Made by a program: the position numbers and the translations under genes | Notes under the pieces: model-generated | What the model was told of the DNA's origin: nothing | Seen by the model: only the letters and a program-made list of their open reading frames with translations | Databases searched by the model: none | Source of the DNA: Bacillus piscicola | GTDB taxonomy: Bacteria > Bacillota > Bacilli > Bacillales > Marinococcaceae | Assembly (NCBI RefSeq): GCF_022458745.1 | Contig: NZ_JAJJJF010000002.1 | Location: 62,001 to 126,000, forward strand | Reading direction: 5' to 3' | DNA length: 64,000 bases | In this document: in pieces, positions 16,935 to 25,142 of the stretch | Position numbering within the stretch: position 1 is the stretch's first letter | How the letters are laid out: every line of letters begins with the position of its first letter

Positions 16935-17729
16935 ATGCAACAATACAAAGAGGAGCGGGTGCACGGAAGCAACGTGCAGGATTACTTACAAAAACCGGTA
17001 TTTAACTCACTCGATGAAGAACGGCAGCATAACAAACAGCGTTTAGCAGCTGCATTTCGTCTATTTGCAAAATTTGGCTTCACGGAAGGAATTGCGGGGC
17101 ACATCACCTACCGGGATCCTGAGTGGACAGATCATCTCTGGGTAAATCCGTATGGTATTCCATTCAGCAAAATAAAAGCATCAGATCTTGTCCTCGTGAA
17201 TGAAGAAGGCGAAGTGGTGGAAGGCAAGTACTCTATCCATAAGTCAGCATTAATGATTCATTCGTCTATCCACCGTGCACGGCCGGACGTCATTGCTTCC
17301 GCCCATGCCCATTCTGTTTACGGGAAAACATGGGCAGCTAGTGGACGCCTTCTTGACCCGATTACTCAAGATGTATGTGCGTTTTATAACGACCACTCCG
17401 TGATGGATGATTTCGCAGGGGTCGTGTATGAAAAAGAAGAAGGGGATCGCATTGCAGAATCACTCGGAGATAATAAAGCATGCATTTTGCGATATCACGG
17501 ATTACTAACGGTAGGACAGTCAGTAGATTCCGCAGCTTTTTGGTTTATTACGATGGAAAGATCATGCCAGGCTCAGCTGCTTGCAGAAGCTGCGGGTATC
17601 GTTCATCCGATTGACGAAAAAAATGCTGCCTTAACTGCTGCTCAAGTCGGGCGTGAGCAAGATGGTTGGGATAATTTTCAGCCTTTGTGGGAGCGCATCG
17701 TAGACGAACAGCCGGATTTGCTGGATTAA
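16935..17729 (+). CDS. Class II aldolase/adducin-family protein
   Basis: This 264-aa protein has the class II aldolase (AraD/FucA/adducin head) fold: AGHITYRDP, VNPYGIPFSKIKASDLVLVN, the zinc-type histidines in SAHAHSVYG (His124, His126) and a third in RYHGLLTVG (His188). Members include fuculose-phosphate aldolase, ribulose-phosphate epimerase and decarboxylases, but this Q-H-N-K-start subgroup is of unassigned chemistry. ATG 16935 follows GGGGGAGGAG. It is the first gene of the operon under the palindrome-bearing promoter and is followed by a BCCT transporter, so its substrate is probably derived from an imported quaternary amine or similar zwitterion (inference). Confidence 0.82.
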   Translation: MQQYKEERVHGSNVQDYLQKPVFNSLDEERQHNKQRLAAAFRLFAKFGFTEGIAGHITYRDPEWTDHLWVNPYGIPFSKIKASDLVLVNEEGEVVEGKYSIHKSALMIHSSIHRARPDVIASAHAHSVYGKTWAASGRLLDPITQDVCAFYNDHSVMDDFAGVVYEKEEGDRIAESLGDNKACILRYHGLLTVGQSVDSAAFWFITMERSCQAQLLAEAAGIVHPIDEKNAALTAAQVGREQDGWDNFQPLWERIVDEQPDLLD

Positions 17730-17813
17730 GTTTCCAGACAGCATACATGCTATTTCCTGTACACTTAAAACAGGGAATGCGGATAAGAGATTGTTCTGTT
17801 GATCCACTATGCC

Positions 17814-19436
17814 ATGAAGGGAAAATTATTGGGAGGAGATTGTATTTATACAAAAGAGGAGAAAAGTACAGTAAAAAAAAGTTATGATGTAACGTTAATT
17901 TCGATCAGTTTAGCGGTTGTATTAGCGATTGTATTACTATTAAGTATTTTTCCAGAACAAGGAACCGCAATTGCAGATCAATTGTTTGGATTTTTGACTC
18001 AGTTATTTGGTTCGCCTGTGTTATTGTTTACCTTTGGAGTGGTCGTATTTTTAGGTTATTTAGCTTTTAGTAAATATGGGGAAATCAGGCTAGGTAAAGA
18101 AGCACCCCAATTTAAAACAAAAAGCTGGATTGCTATGATGTTAACGGCAGGTCTCGGGTCTGCTACGGTTTATTGGGCTTTTGTGGAGTGGTCGTTCTAT
18201 TATAATACGCCAGGTTTAGGAGCAGAGGCCCAGTCCAGTTTAGCTTATGAATGGAGTCTGGCCTATAATTTCTTTCATTGGGGAATTAGCGCGTGGGCTT
18301 TATATTGTATAGCGGCTCTTCCTATTGCGTATCACTTTTACGTAAGGAAAAACAAAGGACTTAGTCTTAGTTCGGTTATTGAATCAATTACCGGTTTTAA
18401 GGCAAACGGTGTTGTCGGAAAAATCGTTGATATTATTTTTATCTTTACTTGCCTTGGCGGGTTAAGTATTACATTGGGTTTAAGTGTTCCTTTGTTGTCA
18501 CAGGCAATTGCAAGTATTCTCGGTATCGAAAAAACATTTACGATTGACCTTGTAATTATTGCCGTTATTTCAGTCATTTTTACGCTTAGCGCGTATTTGG
18601 GCATTGAAAAGGGAGTCAAACGAGTCACTGATTTAAATACGGTGTTCGTCTTAATTTTTATCGGTATTATTTTCTTTATTGGTCCAAGCTTATTTACGCT
18701 TAGTAACACGACAAATGCCATCGGTTTGATGATGCAAAACTTTGTGCATATGAGTCTCTGGACTGACCCGATCGATAATGGTTCCTTTCCAGAAACTTGG
18801 ACAATCTTTTACTGGTTGTATTGGGTTACGTACGCGCCGTTTATGGGAATATTTGTCGCTAGGATATCGAGAGGCCGGAGGATTAAAGAATTAATTTTTA
18901 ATATGCTGATCAGTGGAAGCGTAGGATGTTGGGTGTTCTTCGGAATCCTGCAAAATTTGAGTATGGACGCACACATTAACGGGATCGTAGATGTTGCTGG
19001 AAGATTAGGGGAAGACGGTGGCAATCAAGCAATTATTGACGTGCTTTACTCCTTGCCGGCATCTGCATTCTTTATCATCTTTTTTGTCGTTGTGTCTATT
19101 TTGTTCCTCGCGTCGACCCTGGATTCAGCTTCCTATACGCTGGCAGCTACGGCGACAAAAGGTTTAAGAGACCACGAGGATCCATCCTCTCTTCATCGTT
19201 TGTTTTGGTGTTTTGTCGTTGTGCTCGTACCGATGACGATGATTTTTATTGATGCGCCTCTGAATACGGTAAAAACAGCGGCGATCGTGACGTCCATTCC
19301 GTTAATGGCCATTTTGGTTGTAATGATATATGGGTTGATAAGGTGGATGCGTGAAGATGTCAAAGACCTTCCTGCCCACGTTGTGAAAGAAAAATACAAA
19401 ATAGAAAATGAAAAAAAAGCTAAAAAGTCTGCCTAG
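17814..19436 (+). CDS. BCCT-family transporter (divergent)
   Basis: This is a 12-helix betaine/carnitine/choline transporter-family protein, ending in charged residues. The family signature is seen as APFMGIFVARISRGRRIKEL after FYWLYWVTY. The TM3 sequence reads AGLGSATVYWAFVEWSFYY, not the GMGIG of sodium-coupled BetP, and the TM8 aromatic string FYWLYWVTY departs from the usual FYWAWWISW, so the substrate or coupling ion may differ. The start is uncertain: ATG 17814 (used here) and TTG 17799 lack ribosome sites, whereas a strong GGGAGGAG at 17831-17838 points to an in-frame ATT at 17844, giving MYTKEEKSTV just before the first helix. Cotranscribed with the aldolase. Confidence 0.85.
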   Translation: MKGKLLGGDCIYTKEEKSTVKKSYDVTLISISLAVVLAIVLLLSIFPEQGTAIADQLFGFLTQLFGSPVLLFTFGVVVFLGYLAFSKYGEIRLGKEAPQFKTKSWIAMMLTAGLGSATVYWAFVEWSFYYNTPGLGAEAQSSLAYEWSLAYNFFHWGISAWALYCIAALPIAYHFYVRKNKGLSLSSVIESITGFKANGVVGKIVDIIFIFTCLGGLSITLGLSVPLLSQAIASILGIEKTFTIDLVIIAVISVIFTLSAYLGIEKGVKRVTDLNTVFVLIFIGIIFFIGPSLFTLSNTTNAIGLMMQNFVHMSLWTDPIDNGSFPETWTIFYWLYWVTYAPFMGIFVARISRGRRIKELIFNMLISGSVGCWVFFGILQNLSMDAHINGIVDVAGRLGEDGGNQAIIDVLYSLPASAFFIIFFVVVSILFLASTLDSASYTLAATATKGLRDHEDPSSLHRLFWCFVVVLVPMTMIFIDAPLNTVKTAAIVTSIPLMAILVVMIYGLIRWMREDVKDLPAHVVKEKYKIENEKKAKKSA

Positions 19437-19465
19437 CTAATCAGAAGAATGGAAAGGAGATCATC

Positions 19466-20023
19466 ATGCAAAAGGTAGTAAACTTTACAAAAATGATAGA
19501 GGGAACAAAAGAGGAATTTGAGTATTTAGAAGAACTAGAGGCTGGTTTTAACACAGGATTGCCTGATCGCCTTATGGCGATGCTCGATAACCTAAAAAAT
19601 AGCTTTAGTGGATATCCGATTTCCCGCTATGAACACTCGTTACAGTCCGCGACAAGAGCTTATCAGAACAATGAGGAGGAAGACATCGTAGTAGCGGCTC
19701 TTCTTCATGATATCGGGGATGAGATTGCTCCTCATACACACGGAGAGATGGTAGCGGCTATTTTAAAGCCGTTCGTTTCGGATAAAGCCGCTTGGATTGT
19801 GAAACATCACGGTGTTTTCCAGCAAAAATATATGGCACACAAAACAGAGGAAGAGCAAAATGCACGAGATCAATATCGTGACCATCCTTACTATGATGAT
19901 TGTGTTCGTTTTTGTGAGCACTATGATCAAAACTGTTTTGACCCAGACTTTAAATGCTTGCCAGCCGCTTTTTTTGAGCCGATGGTAAGAAGGGTATTTA
20001 CACGCACTCCGTCTTTTCAGTAG
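19466..20023 (+). CDS. HD-domain protein, putative PhnZ/TmpB-like diiron oxygenase
   Basis: This 185-aa protein has the compact HD fold. Candidate metal ligands are His57 (YEHS), His81-Asp82 (LLHDIGDE), His90/His92 (HTHGE), His114/115 (KHHGVFQ) and Asp154 (YDQNCFDPDF). The order YEHS, LLHDIG, HHGVFQ, YDQ-FDP and FEPMVRRVF matches the family of PhnZ and TmpB, mixed-valent diiron oxygenases that break C-P bonds of hydroxylated aminophosphonates; it is also distantly like myo-inositol oxygenase. The chemistry here is inference. ATG 19466 follows AAAGGAG. It is the third gene of the cassette with the class II aldolase and BCCT carrier and is followed by a terminator. A phosphohydrolase role is the alternative. 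Confidence 0.75.
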   Translation: MQKVVNFTKMIEGTKEEFEYLEELEAGFNTGLPDRLMAMLDNLKNSFSGYPISRYEHSLQSATRAYQNNEEEDIVVAALLHDIGDEIAPHTHGEMVAAILKPFVSDKAAWIVKHHGVFQQKYMAHKTEEEQNARDQYRDHPYYDDCVRFCEHYDQNCFDPDFKCLPAAFFEPMVRRVFTRTPSFQ

Positions 20024-20032
20024 GCAGACACT

Positions 20033-20067
20033 AAAAAACTCCGAGCAATGTTGCTTGGAGTTTTTTT
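20033..20067 (+). terminator. Terminator of the aldolase-BCCT-HD operon
   Basis: AAAACTCCGAGCAA and TTGCTTGGAGTTTT pair with one mismatch around a 2-nt turn, followed by seven Ts. Confidence 0.9.
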
Positions 20068-20208
20068 GGCTGCGTTTTAGAGGGCCATCTTTCTTAGGTA
20101 TACAACTGCACACGAACGTGTCATTTCTGGTCAACGCTTTAAAGGGTTAAAAACATTTAACGCACTGAGCAGGCATATATGTCTTCTTGTACGAATATGT
20201 TTCCTACG

Positions 20209-20661
20209 TTATGATCTACCAAGATGGCGGTGTATTAGTGCCAGTATCGACCTTCGCGTCATCATACCGATAAACGATTGGTCATGATCTTCAATACAGA
20301 CAAAAGGGTGGTTAATTGAAAGCATCAAGGCTTTTCCAAACGTCTCGTTCTTGTGCATCCGTGGCACTTTAGAGGTCATTACTTCACTAACTTTATAATC
20401 GTGAAGCCTTTCCATTTCAATACGTTCAATGCCTAAGATAGAATCTAGGATTTGTGCCTTGCTAATTTGTCCCTGGACTTTATATTCTGTATCTAGAACA
20501 GGTATAGCTGTGTAGCCTGATTTAATAAGGACAAGCAAAGCATGATCAAGCGGATTAGTTGATTGTACATGTGCTACCTTTTCATGGGGGATCATTAATT
20601 CCTTAATTTCATTATCCATAATTTTACTGTCTTTTAATGTTTGCAGCAACATCATTATCAC
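20209..20661 (-). CDS. cbpB: CBS-domain cyclic-di-AMP-binding protein CbpB (YkuL)
   Basis: The 150-aa protein is a tandem CBS pair: first repeat around VAHVQSTNPLDHALLVLIKS-GYTAIPVLD, second around EVMTSKVPRMHKNETFGKAL with FVCIEDHDQSFIGMMTRRSI. The opening ELMIPHEKVAHVQ matches B. subtilis YkuL/DarB (CbpB), which binds c-di-AMP and, when free, stimulates the Rel (p)ppGpp synthetase. Several start codons are possible: GTG 20661, ATG 20655, ATG 20652; all share a weak AAAGAAAG site, so the first dozen residues are uncertain. It is a single-gene minus-strand unit. Confidence 0.88.
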   Translation of the reverse strand: MIMMLLQTLKDSKIMDNEIKELMIPHEKVAHVQSTNPLDHALLVLIKSGYTAIPVLDTEYKVQGQISKAQILDSILGIERIEMERLHDYKVSEVMTSKVPRMHKNETFGKALMLSINHPFVCIEDHDQSFIGMMTRRSILALIHRHLGRS

Positions 20662-20739
20662 TTTCTTTCTTTTAGGAATAAAAGTTTAAAAAAGAAAGTG
20701 GCCCAAATAACATTGAAAAAAATATTGCATCCAACTTTA

Positions 20740-20791
20740 ATAGTAGGTGGTGTGTAAGTAGATGTCAAGAAAAACGTGTAAGCGTTTTCTT
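20740..20791 (-). promoter_or_regulatory. Candidate cbpB promoter with an upstream cre-like box
   Basis: On the minus strand TTGACA (20764-20769) and TACTAT (20740-20745) are 18 bp apart. Just upstream, the minus-strand 15-mer at 20777-20791 (AAGAAAACGCTTACA) matches the cre consensus WTGNAANCGNWNNCA except at one position. A binding site upstream of -35 could activate, but the match may be chance. Confidence 0.4.
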
Positions 20792-21001
20792 TCAATATAT
20801 GACGGAAGTTGAGCGTTTTCGTCAAAGTTTGCATACCTTTCCATATACCCAATTCAACAAATAGTAAACATGGAAGGAACGTAATCTGTTCCTTCTATTG
20901 TATTCAGTAACTCAAGCATGTGCGCCGTTATTTTCTGTTTTCTTTCCATTCGGACTTCTTTCTACATGAAGCAACAAACTGGAGGTGAAAGAGTTTTTTC
21001 T
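20792..21001. other. Intergenic stretch between divergent genes, little recognisable
   Basis: The only clear structure is the hairpin GAAGGAAC (20873-20880) / GTTCCTTC (20888-20895), which has no T tract. No convincing small ORF or RNA gene is visible. Confidence 0.5.
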
Positions 21002-21030
21002 AAGACAAGTGAGAAGGGGTCTTGTATAAT
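21002..21030 (+). promoter_or_regulatory. Candidate promoter of the nitroreductase gene
   Basis: A perfect TATAAT (21025-21030) has AAGACA (4/6) 17 bp upstream, and lies about 40 bp before the nitroreductase ATG. Confidence 0.5.
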
Positions 21031-21072
21031 AAAAGATGTAACTACTAAAAACATAATGAAAGGACGAGTGGC

Positions 21073-21639
21073 ATGAAACTGATTGAAGGGCTCCTAACAA
21101 GGAGAACAATAAGCACTTTTTCCAAAGAAACAGTAGATCGTTCCATTATTGAAAAAGCACTGCATTGTGCCTTTCGCGCTCCTAACCATAAAAACACCGA
21201 ACCATGGCATTTTTACATACTTTCGGGTCAATCGAAAGAACAGTTAGCAAAAAGAAGAGGAGCTTTGAAAGCAGCGAAATTTGAAGATGGGGATGAACGA
21301 GGTGCTATCGCAAAAGAGAAGGGTTATCAATTTATGGTGGATCTCCCGTGGGTAGCTGCAGTGACAACACGGCGCTCGCCTGATGACACGGTTCGCGATA
21401 AAGAAGATTATGCTGCTGTTTCATGTGCGGTTCAGAATTTTATGCTCGCCTTGTGGGAAGAAGGCGTTGGTACTAAATGGTCAACGGGAGGACTCGTTCA
21501 AGATAAAGAAGCAATTAAACTTACTGGTGCTGCTGAAGACGAGGAGTTAGTCGGATTTATTTTTATTGGTTATCCAGAAGGAGAGCCGCCAAAGCCGAAA
21601 AAGCGTCATGAACAGGAATGTATAACGTGGCTCGATTAA
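21073..21639 (+). CDS. Nitroreductase-family flavoprotein
   Basis: This 188-aa protein has the small nitroreductase fold: an FMN-phosphate-binding RRTISTFSKETVD at the start, APNHKNTEPWHFYI, an insertion region, KEDYAAVSCAVQNFMLALWEEGVGTKW, and GFIFIGYPEGEPP near the end. It resembles the YdjA/YodC-type minimal members that use NAD(P)H to reduce nitro compounds or quinones; the natural substrate is unknown. AAAGGA lies nine bases before ATG 21073. The next gene starts 10 bp downstream, so the two are probably cotranscribed. Confidence 0.85.
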   Translation: MKLIEGLLTRRTISTFSKETVDRSIIEKALHCAFRAPNHKNTEPWHFYILSGQSKEQLAKRRGALKAAKFEDGDERGAIAKEKGYQFMVDLPWVAAVTTRRSPDDTVRDKEDYAAVSCAVQNFMLALWEEGVGTKWSTGGLVQDKEAIKLTGAAEDEELVGFIFIGYPEGEPPKPKKRHEQECITWLD

Positions 21640-21649
21640 GGGGAATGGT

Positions 21650-21985
21650 ATGAAAAATTTACTCATTGTTGGGGTTATGTTGTGTGGTGCCCTTTTCATT
21701 AGTGGATTTTTTATCCCGGTAAAAATAAGTGCTCCGCCCGATGTGCGTACAATCGTAGATCATACGAACCTTACTTACGTTACTCCGCCTTGCTTCAACG
21801 AGGCAGAATTAAGCAATTACCTACAAGAAACAAAGTATGAGCAGGCGAAAAAACTTGGGTATGAGCCAGAATCAGCTTGCACAACCAACAGTCTCACAGA
21901 AAAAGATGTCCCGGCTAATATTGCCTTGTTGAAAAAAGCGGGCTTGATAGAAACAAAGTGGGAAAAAGATAACAAGTGGAAGTAA
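21650..21985 (+). CDS. Membrane-anchored or secreted protein of unknown function
   Basis: I do not recognise this 111-aa protein. Residues 3-24 (NLLIVGVMLCGALFISGFFI) are a signal peptide or signal anchor; the rest is a hydrophilic external domain with two cysteines (PPCFNEAE and ESACTTN), which could form a disulfide, and the segment LQETKYEQAKKLGYEPESAC. A GGGGAA site precedes ATG 21650. It follows the nitroreductase by 10 bp and is followed by a hairpin, so it ends that short operon. Confidence 0.65.
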   Translation: MKNLLIVGVMLCGALFISGFFIPVKISAPPDVRTIVDHTNLTYVTPPCFNEAELSNYLQETKYEQAKKLGYEPESACTTNSLTEKDVPANIALLKKAGLIETKWEKDNKWK

Positions 21986-22038
21986 CAGATAGAAACGGTG
22001 TCTTTTTATGTGAGAGGCACCGTTCTGTTATGTTTTTG
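21984..22038 (+). terminator. Probable terminator after the nitroreductase operon
   Basis: AACGGTG (21994-22000) pairs with CACCGTT (22018-22024), extended by AACAG (21984-21988) and CTGTT (22025-22029), then TTTTT. The loop is long, so efficiency is uncertain. Confidence 0.55.
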
Positions 22039-22264
22039 AAAATAGTAGCCTTATAGGTTTAAAAAGATAAGCACCGTTCCATACAGTGGAGGATGGGCGC
22101 AAGATTAAGAGCGATTGTATGTTGATTATCTGTTAGATGATGTTAGCTGGGTGAACCGTACTTATTGGAAGGAAAGAACCTTTGTGATGAGTTGTTTCGT
22201 ATGGTAATCTAATTGTTGTGAGAATATCAGATAGAATGAAGAATAAGGTGGGAGTTGTGGAGAA

Positions 22265-23635
22265 GTGTTAAAAGTTGCTAAATTTGGAGGGACTTCCCTC
22301 GCTAGTGCAGATCAAATGAAGAAAGTAACAAATATTATTACATCAGACACGGACAGAAAAGTCATTGTCGTATCTGCGCCGGGGAAGCGCAGCGGTGAAG
22401 ATACGAAAGTGACCGATCTTTTAATCGAGTTGGGCTCAGCTCATCTAAAAAAAGAAGAGACTGACGTTGTTCTTCAGAAAGTTATTGGCAGGTATGAAGA
22501 CATTGCAACCGGGCTTGGACTTGGTTCTGAAATCGTTGAAACAATAGAAGATGACCTGCGCACCCGCCTTCTTTATGATACGGCTAACGAAGGACAGTTT
22601 ATGGATCAGCTAAAAGCGAGCGGTGAAGATAACAATGCTAAGTTGTTAGCACGCTACTTGCAAAGCATGGGTTATGTAGCAGAATATGTTCACCCCCAAG
22701 AAGCCGGCTTGTTTGTCAGCGACACACCAGGAAATGCTCAAGTGCTGCCTGAATCCTACGACAATCTCTATAAATTAAGAGAGAAAAAGGGAATATTAAT
22801 TTTTCCAGGATTTTTTGGCTACTCCAAAGAAGGACGCCTAGTAACGTTCCCGCGCGGCGGCTCTGATATAACTGGTTCTATATTGGCGGCGGGTATTAAA
22901 GCTGATCTATACGAAAACTTCACGGATGTCGATTCCGTGTTTGCGGCCAACCCGAATGTTGTGGATAGTCCGGTTTCGATTAAACGGATGACGTATCGTG
23001 AAATGCGTGAGTTGTCTTATGCAGGGTTTGGTGTCTTTCACGACGAAGCGCTTATCCCCGCTTTTAAAAGCAATATTCCAGTTTGCGTGAAAAACACAAA
23101 CAATCCGTCAGGAAGTGGCACGATGATCATTAGCGAACGGGAGTATGTGTTGAATCCAGTAATCGGGATTGCGGCCCAAAAGGGATTTAGTACGATATAT
23201 GTACGAAAATATCTGATGAACCGTGAAGTCGGTTTCGGCCGCCGTCTGTTAGAGATTATTGAAGATGAAGGTATCTCGTATGAACACATACCATCCGGGA
23301 TTGATGACACCTCTGTTATATTAGAGGCTGATCAGTTGACACCGGAGAAAGAAGAGACGATTTTAAAACGTGTGAAAGAGGAATTAGATGTCGATGATGC
23401 CTATATTGAAAAAGGCTATGCGATGATTATGCTTGTTGGTGAAGGTATGCACGAGACAGTAGGAATTGCTTCGCGTGCGACAAAAGCAATTGCCGATCAA
23501 GGAATCAACATTGAAATGATTAACCAAGGATCATCGGAAGTGTCACTCTCTTTTGGAATTGACGAAGAAGACGTGGACGAGGCGATCCGTGGCCTTTATG
23601 AAGAATTTTTCAGCACAAAAGAAGTATTGCAATAA
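22265..23635 (+). CDS. Aspartate kinase, YclM (ThrD) type
   Basis: This 456-aa enzyme phosphorylates aspartate at the head of the lysine/threonine/methionine pathway. The kinase domain shows VAKFGGTSLA, VVSAPGKRS, FPRGGSDITGSILAAG and DVDSVFAANPNVV. Two C-terminal ACT domains follow (GFSTIYVRKYLMNREVGFG; MIMLVGEGMHETVGIASRATKAI with INIEMINQGSSEVSLSFGI), giving feedback control. Length and lack of the alternative internal start suggest the monofunctional aspartokinase III class like B. subtilis YclM. The GTG start at 22265 has GGTGGGAG and a closer GGAG upstream. It is a single-gene unit with a strong terminator. I saw no lysine riboswitch in the 225 bp before it. Confidence 0.9.
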   Translation: MLKVAKFGGTSLASADQMKKVTNIITSDTDRKVIVVSAPGKRSGEDTKVTDLLIELGSAHLKKEETDVVLQKVIGRYEDIATGLGLGSEIVETIEDDLRTRLLYDTANEGQFMDQLKASGEDNNAKLLARYLQSMGYVAEYVHPQEAGLFVSDTPGNAQVLPESYDNLYKLREKKGILIFPGFFGYSKEGRLVTFPRGGSDITGSILAAGIKADLYENFTDVDSVFAANPNVVDSPVSIKRMTYREMRELSYAGFGVFHDEALIPAFKSNIPVCVKNTNNPSGSGTMIISEREYVLNPVIGIAAQKGFSTIYVRKYLMNREVGFGRRLLEIIEDEGISYEHIPSGIDDTSVILEADQLTPEKEETILKRVKEELDVDDAYIEKGYAMIMLVGEGMHETVGIASRATKAIADQGINIEMINQGSSEVSLSFGIDEEDVDEAIRGLYEEFFSTKEVLQ

Positions 23636-23651
23636 GAGATATAAATGAGAA

Positions 23652-23687
23652 GCCGGACAGGAATATTACCTCCTGTCCGGCCTTTTT
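23652..23687 (+). terminator. Terminator of the aspartokinase gene
   Basis: GCCGGACAGGA (23652-23662) and TCCTGTCCGGC (23671-23681) pair perfectly around an 8-nt loop, followed by CTTTTT. Confidence 0.93.
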
Positions 23688-23747
23688 GTGTCTCCGTAAA
23701 CTTATGACGAAATAATAGTGACAGATTAAATGTCATGATATTTAACC

Positions 23748-23789
23748 AATGTAAAGCAATAACGCAAAAACGCGTTAATGCTTTACATT
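23748..23789. repeat. Long palindrome in the spacer before the E1/E2 operon
   Basis: AATGTAAAGCAATAACGC (23748-23765) and GCGTTAATGCTTTACATT (23772-23789) are 18-bp arms with one mismatch and a 6-nt loop. No T tract follows and the aspartokinase terminator lies upstream, so an operator or a regulatory RNA hairpin is more likely than a terminator. The rest of the 23690-24068 spacer is AT-rich and holds only this and the cre/promoter region. Confidence 0.7.
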
Positions 23790-23885
23790 ATAATATATTA
23801 CAAAAGCAAATTGCTGTTTAGAAAGAAGGTTAGAAAGTGGAAGTACACGTAAAAAAATTTTCTTGATAAATGAGTAAGTTTTATA

Positions 23886-23923
23886 ATGAAAACGTTGACA
23901 TTAGCATATTACTTTAGTACATT
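23886..23923 (+). promoter_or_regulatory. cre box overlapping a candidate promoter of the E1/E2 operon
   Basis: ATGAAAACGTTGACA (23886-23900) matches every defined position of the CcpA consensus WTGNAANCGNWNNCA. Its right half is the -35 TTGACA (23895-23900); TACATT (23918-23923) lies 17 bp downstream as a weak -10. Such an overlap is expected to give repression by CcpA in the presence of preferred sugars. The start codon is about 145 bp further on. Confidence 0.6.
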
Positions 23924-24068
23924 CAAATAAAAGAAAATACATTACAAAAATTAAAAATACGTAAAATATTCGTCATTTAAGTAGGTTTATCATAAGCGGT
24001 TTCTTCAACTGGTTTTTGTGAGGTGTCAGATGAAAACGGTAATTACTCATGACGTGAGGTGAGAACCG

Positions 24069-25142
24069 ATGGATATCGATAAACACTATTCGCTAATGCA
24101 ACTCATTAATGAAAAAGGTGAATCCACAAAAGAACATGTGCCTGCTACGTTTTCAGAAGATTTAGCTAAGAGTTTTTATCATCATATGTTGCGCATGCGT
24201 ACCTTTGATAGAAGTGCAAAAAATTTACAGCGTCAAGGACGGATCGGCACGTATGCTTTAATGGAAGGTCAGGAAGCCGCTCAAGTTGGTAGCGCTTTAG
24301 CATTAAGAAAGGAAGACTGGTTATTTCCAACATATCGTGATCACGGTGCTATGTTGACCTACGGGGCAGATGTTGTACGCGTTCTGTTGTACTGGAAAGG
24401 AAGAACTGAGGGAAGCTTTCATCCGGGAAAGCGGATTTTCCCGCCTGCTGTACCGATTGCCACCCAACTTCCCCATGCTGTTGGAGCCGCCTGGGCTGAG
24501 CAGCGAAAGGGTACACGCAATGCAGCAATCGCTTACTTTGGAGATGGTGCTACCTCGGAAGGTGATTTTCATGAAGGAATGAACTTTGCTTCCGTCTTTC
24601 AGACCCCTGTTGTCTTTTTCAATCAAAATAACGGATACGCGATATCTGTTCCTGTCGATAAGCAGATGAATTCCAAAACCATTGCTCAAAAAAGTGCAGC
24701 CTATGACTTGCCGGGCATACGAGTTGATGGAAATGACGTGCTGGCAGTTTACATGGAAACAAAAAAAGCATTGGAGCGGGCACGAACTGGAGGGGGGCCT
24801 ACCTTAATCGAAGCTGTTACTCAGCGGTTCGGTGCGCATACGACCGCTGACGATCCATCTAAATACCGAGACCAAGCTGCACTTGAAAAGTCACGGGATA
24901 AACTAGATCCACTCCTTCGTCTCGAGCGTTGTATGAAAGGAAATGGATATTGGGATCAAGAGTGGGCCGCGAGAACTGCCGCTGACATTAAGGAAGAGAT
25001 GAAAATCGCTATTGAAGCAATGGAAGCGTATCCAGATCCTCATATCGATGACTTATTTGACTACGTCTTTAAAGACTTACCGTGGCCGGTGGCAGAGCAA
25101 AAAGAAGCCTACCTTAGTTGGATGAGGAGGGAGAAAGCATGA
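24069..25142 (+). CDS. Pyruvate dehydrogenase-like E1 component, alpha subunit
   Basis: This 357-aa thiamine diphosphate-dependent subunit shows RQGRIGTYALMEGQEAAQVG, TYRDHGAMLTYG, the TPP/Mg motif GDGATSEGDFHEGMNFASVF ending in NN, and RFGAHTTADDPSKYR, which holds the phosphorylation-loop region of the family. The opening QLINEKGE resembles Bacillus PdhA. A 2-oxo acid dehydrogenase complex decarboxylates the keto acid and passes the acyl group to lipoyl-E2. This is probably a second, catabolite-controlled copy alongside a housekeeping complex elsewhere; substrates could be pyruvate, acetoin or branched keto acids. ATG 24069 follows GTGAGGTGAG. Its stop overlaps the start of the beta gene (ATGA). 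Confidence 0.87.
   Translation: MDIDKHYSLMQLINEKGESTKEHVPATFSEDLAKSFYHHMLRMRTFDRSAKNLQRQGRIGTYALMEGQEAAQVGSALALRKEDWLFPTYRDHGAMLTYGADVVRVLLYWKGRTEGSFHPGKRIFPPAVPIATQLPHAVGAAWAEQRKGTRNAAIAYFGDGATSEGDFHEGMNFASVFQTPVVFFNQNNGYAISVPVDKQMNSKTIAQKSAAYDLPGIRVDGNDVLAVYMETKKALERARTGGGPTLIEAVTQRFGAHTTADDPSKYRDQAALEKSRDKLDPLLRLERCMKGNGYWDQEWAARTAADIKEEMKIAIEAMEAYPDPHIDDLFDYVFKDLPWPVAEQKEAYLSWMRREKA

Noticed and set aside
22040-22264. Lysine riboswitch before the aspartokinase gene
   Set aside because: I could not find the conserved core segments of the L-box or a paired terminator near 22265.
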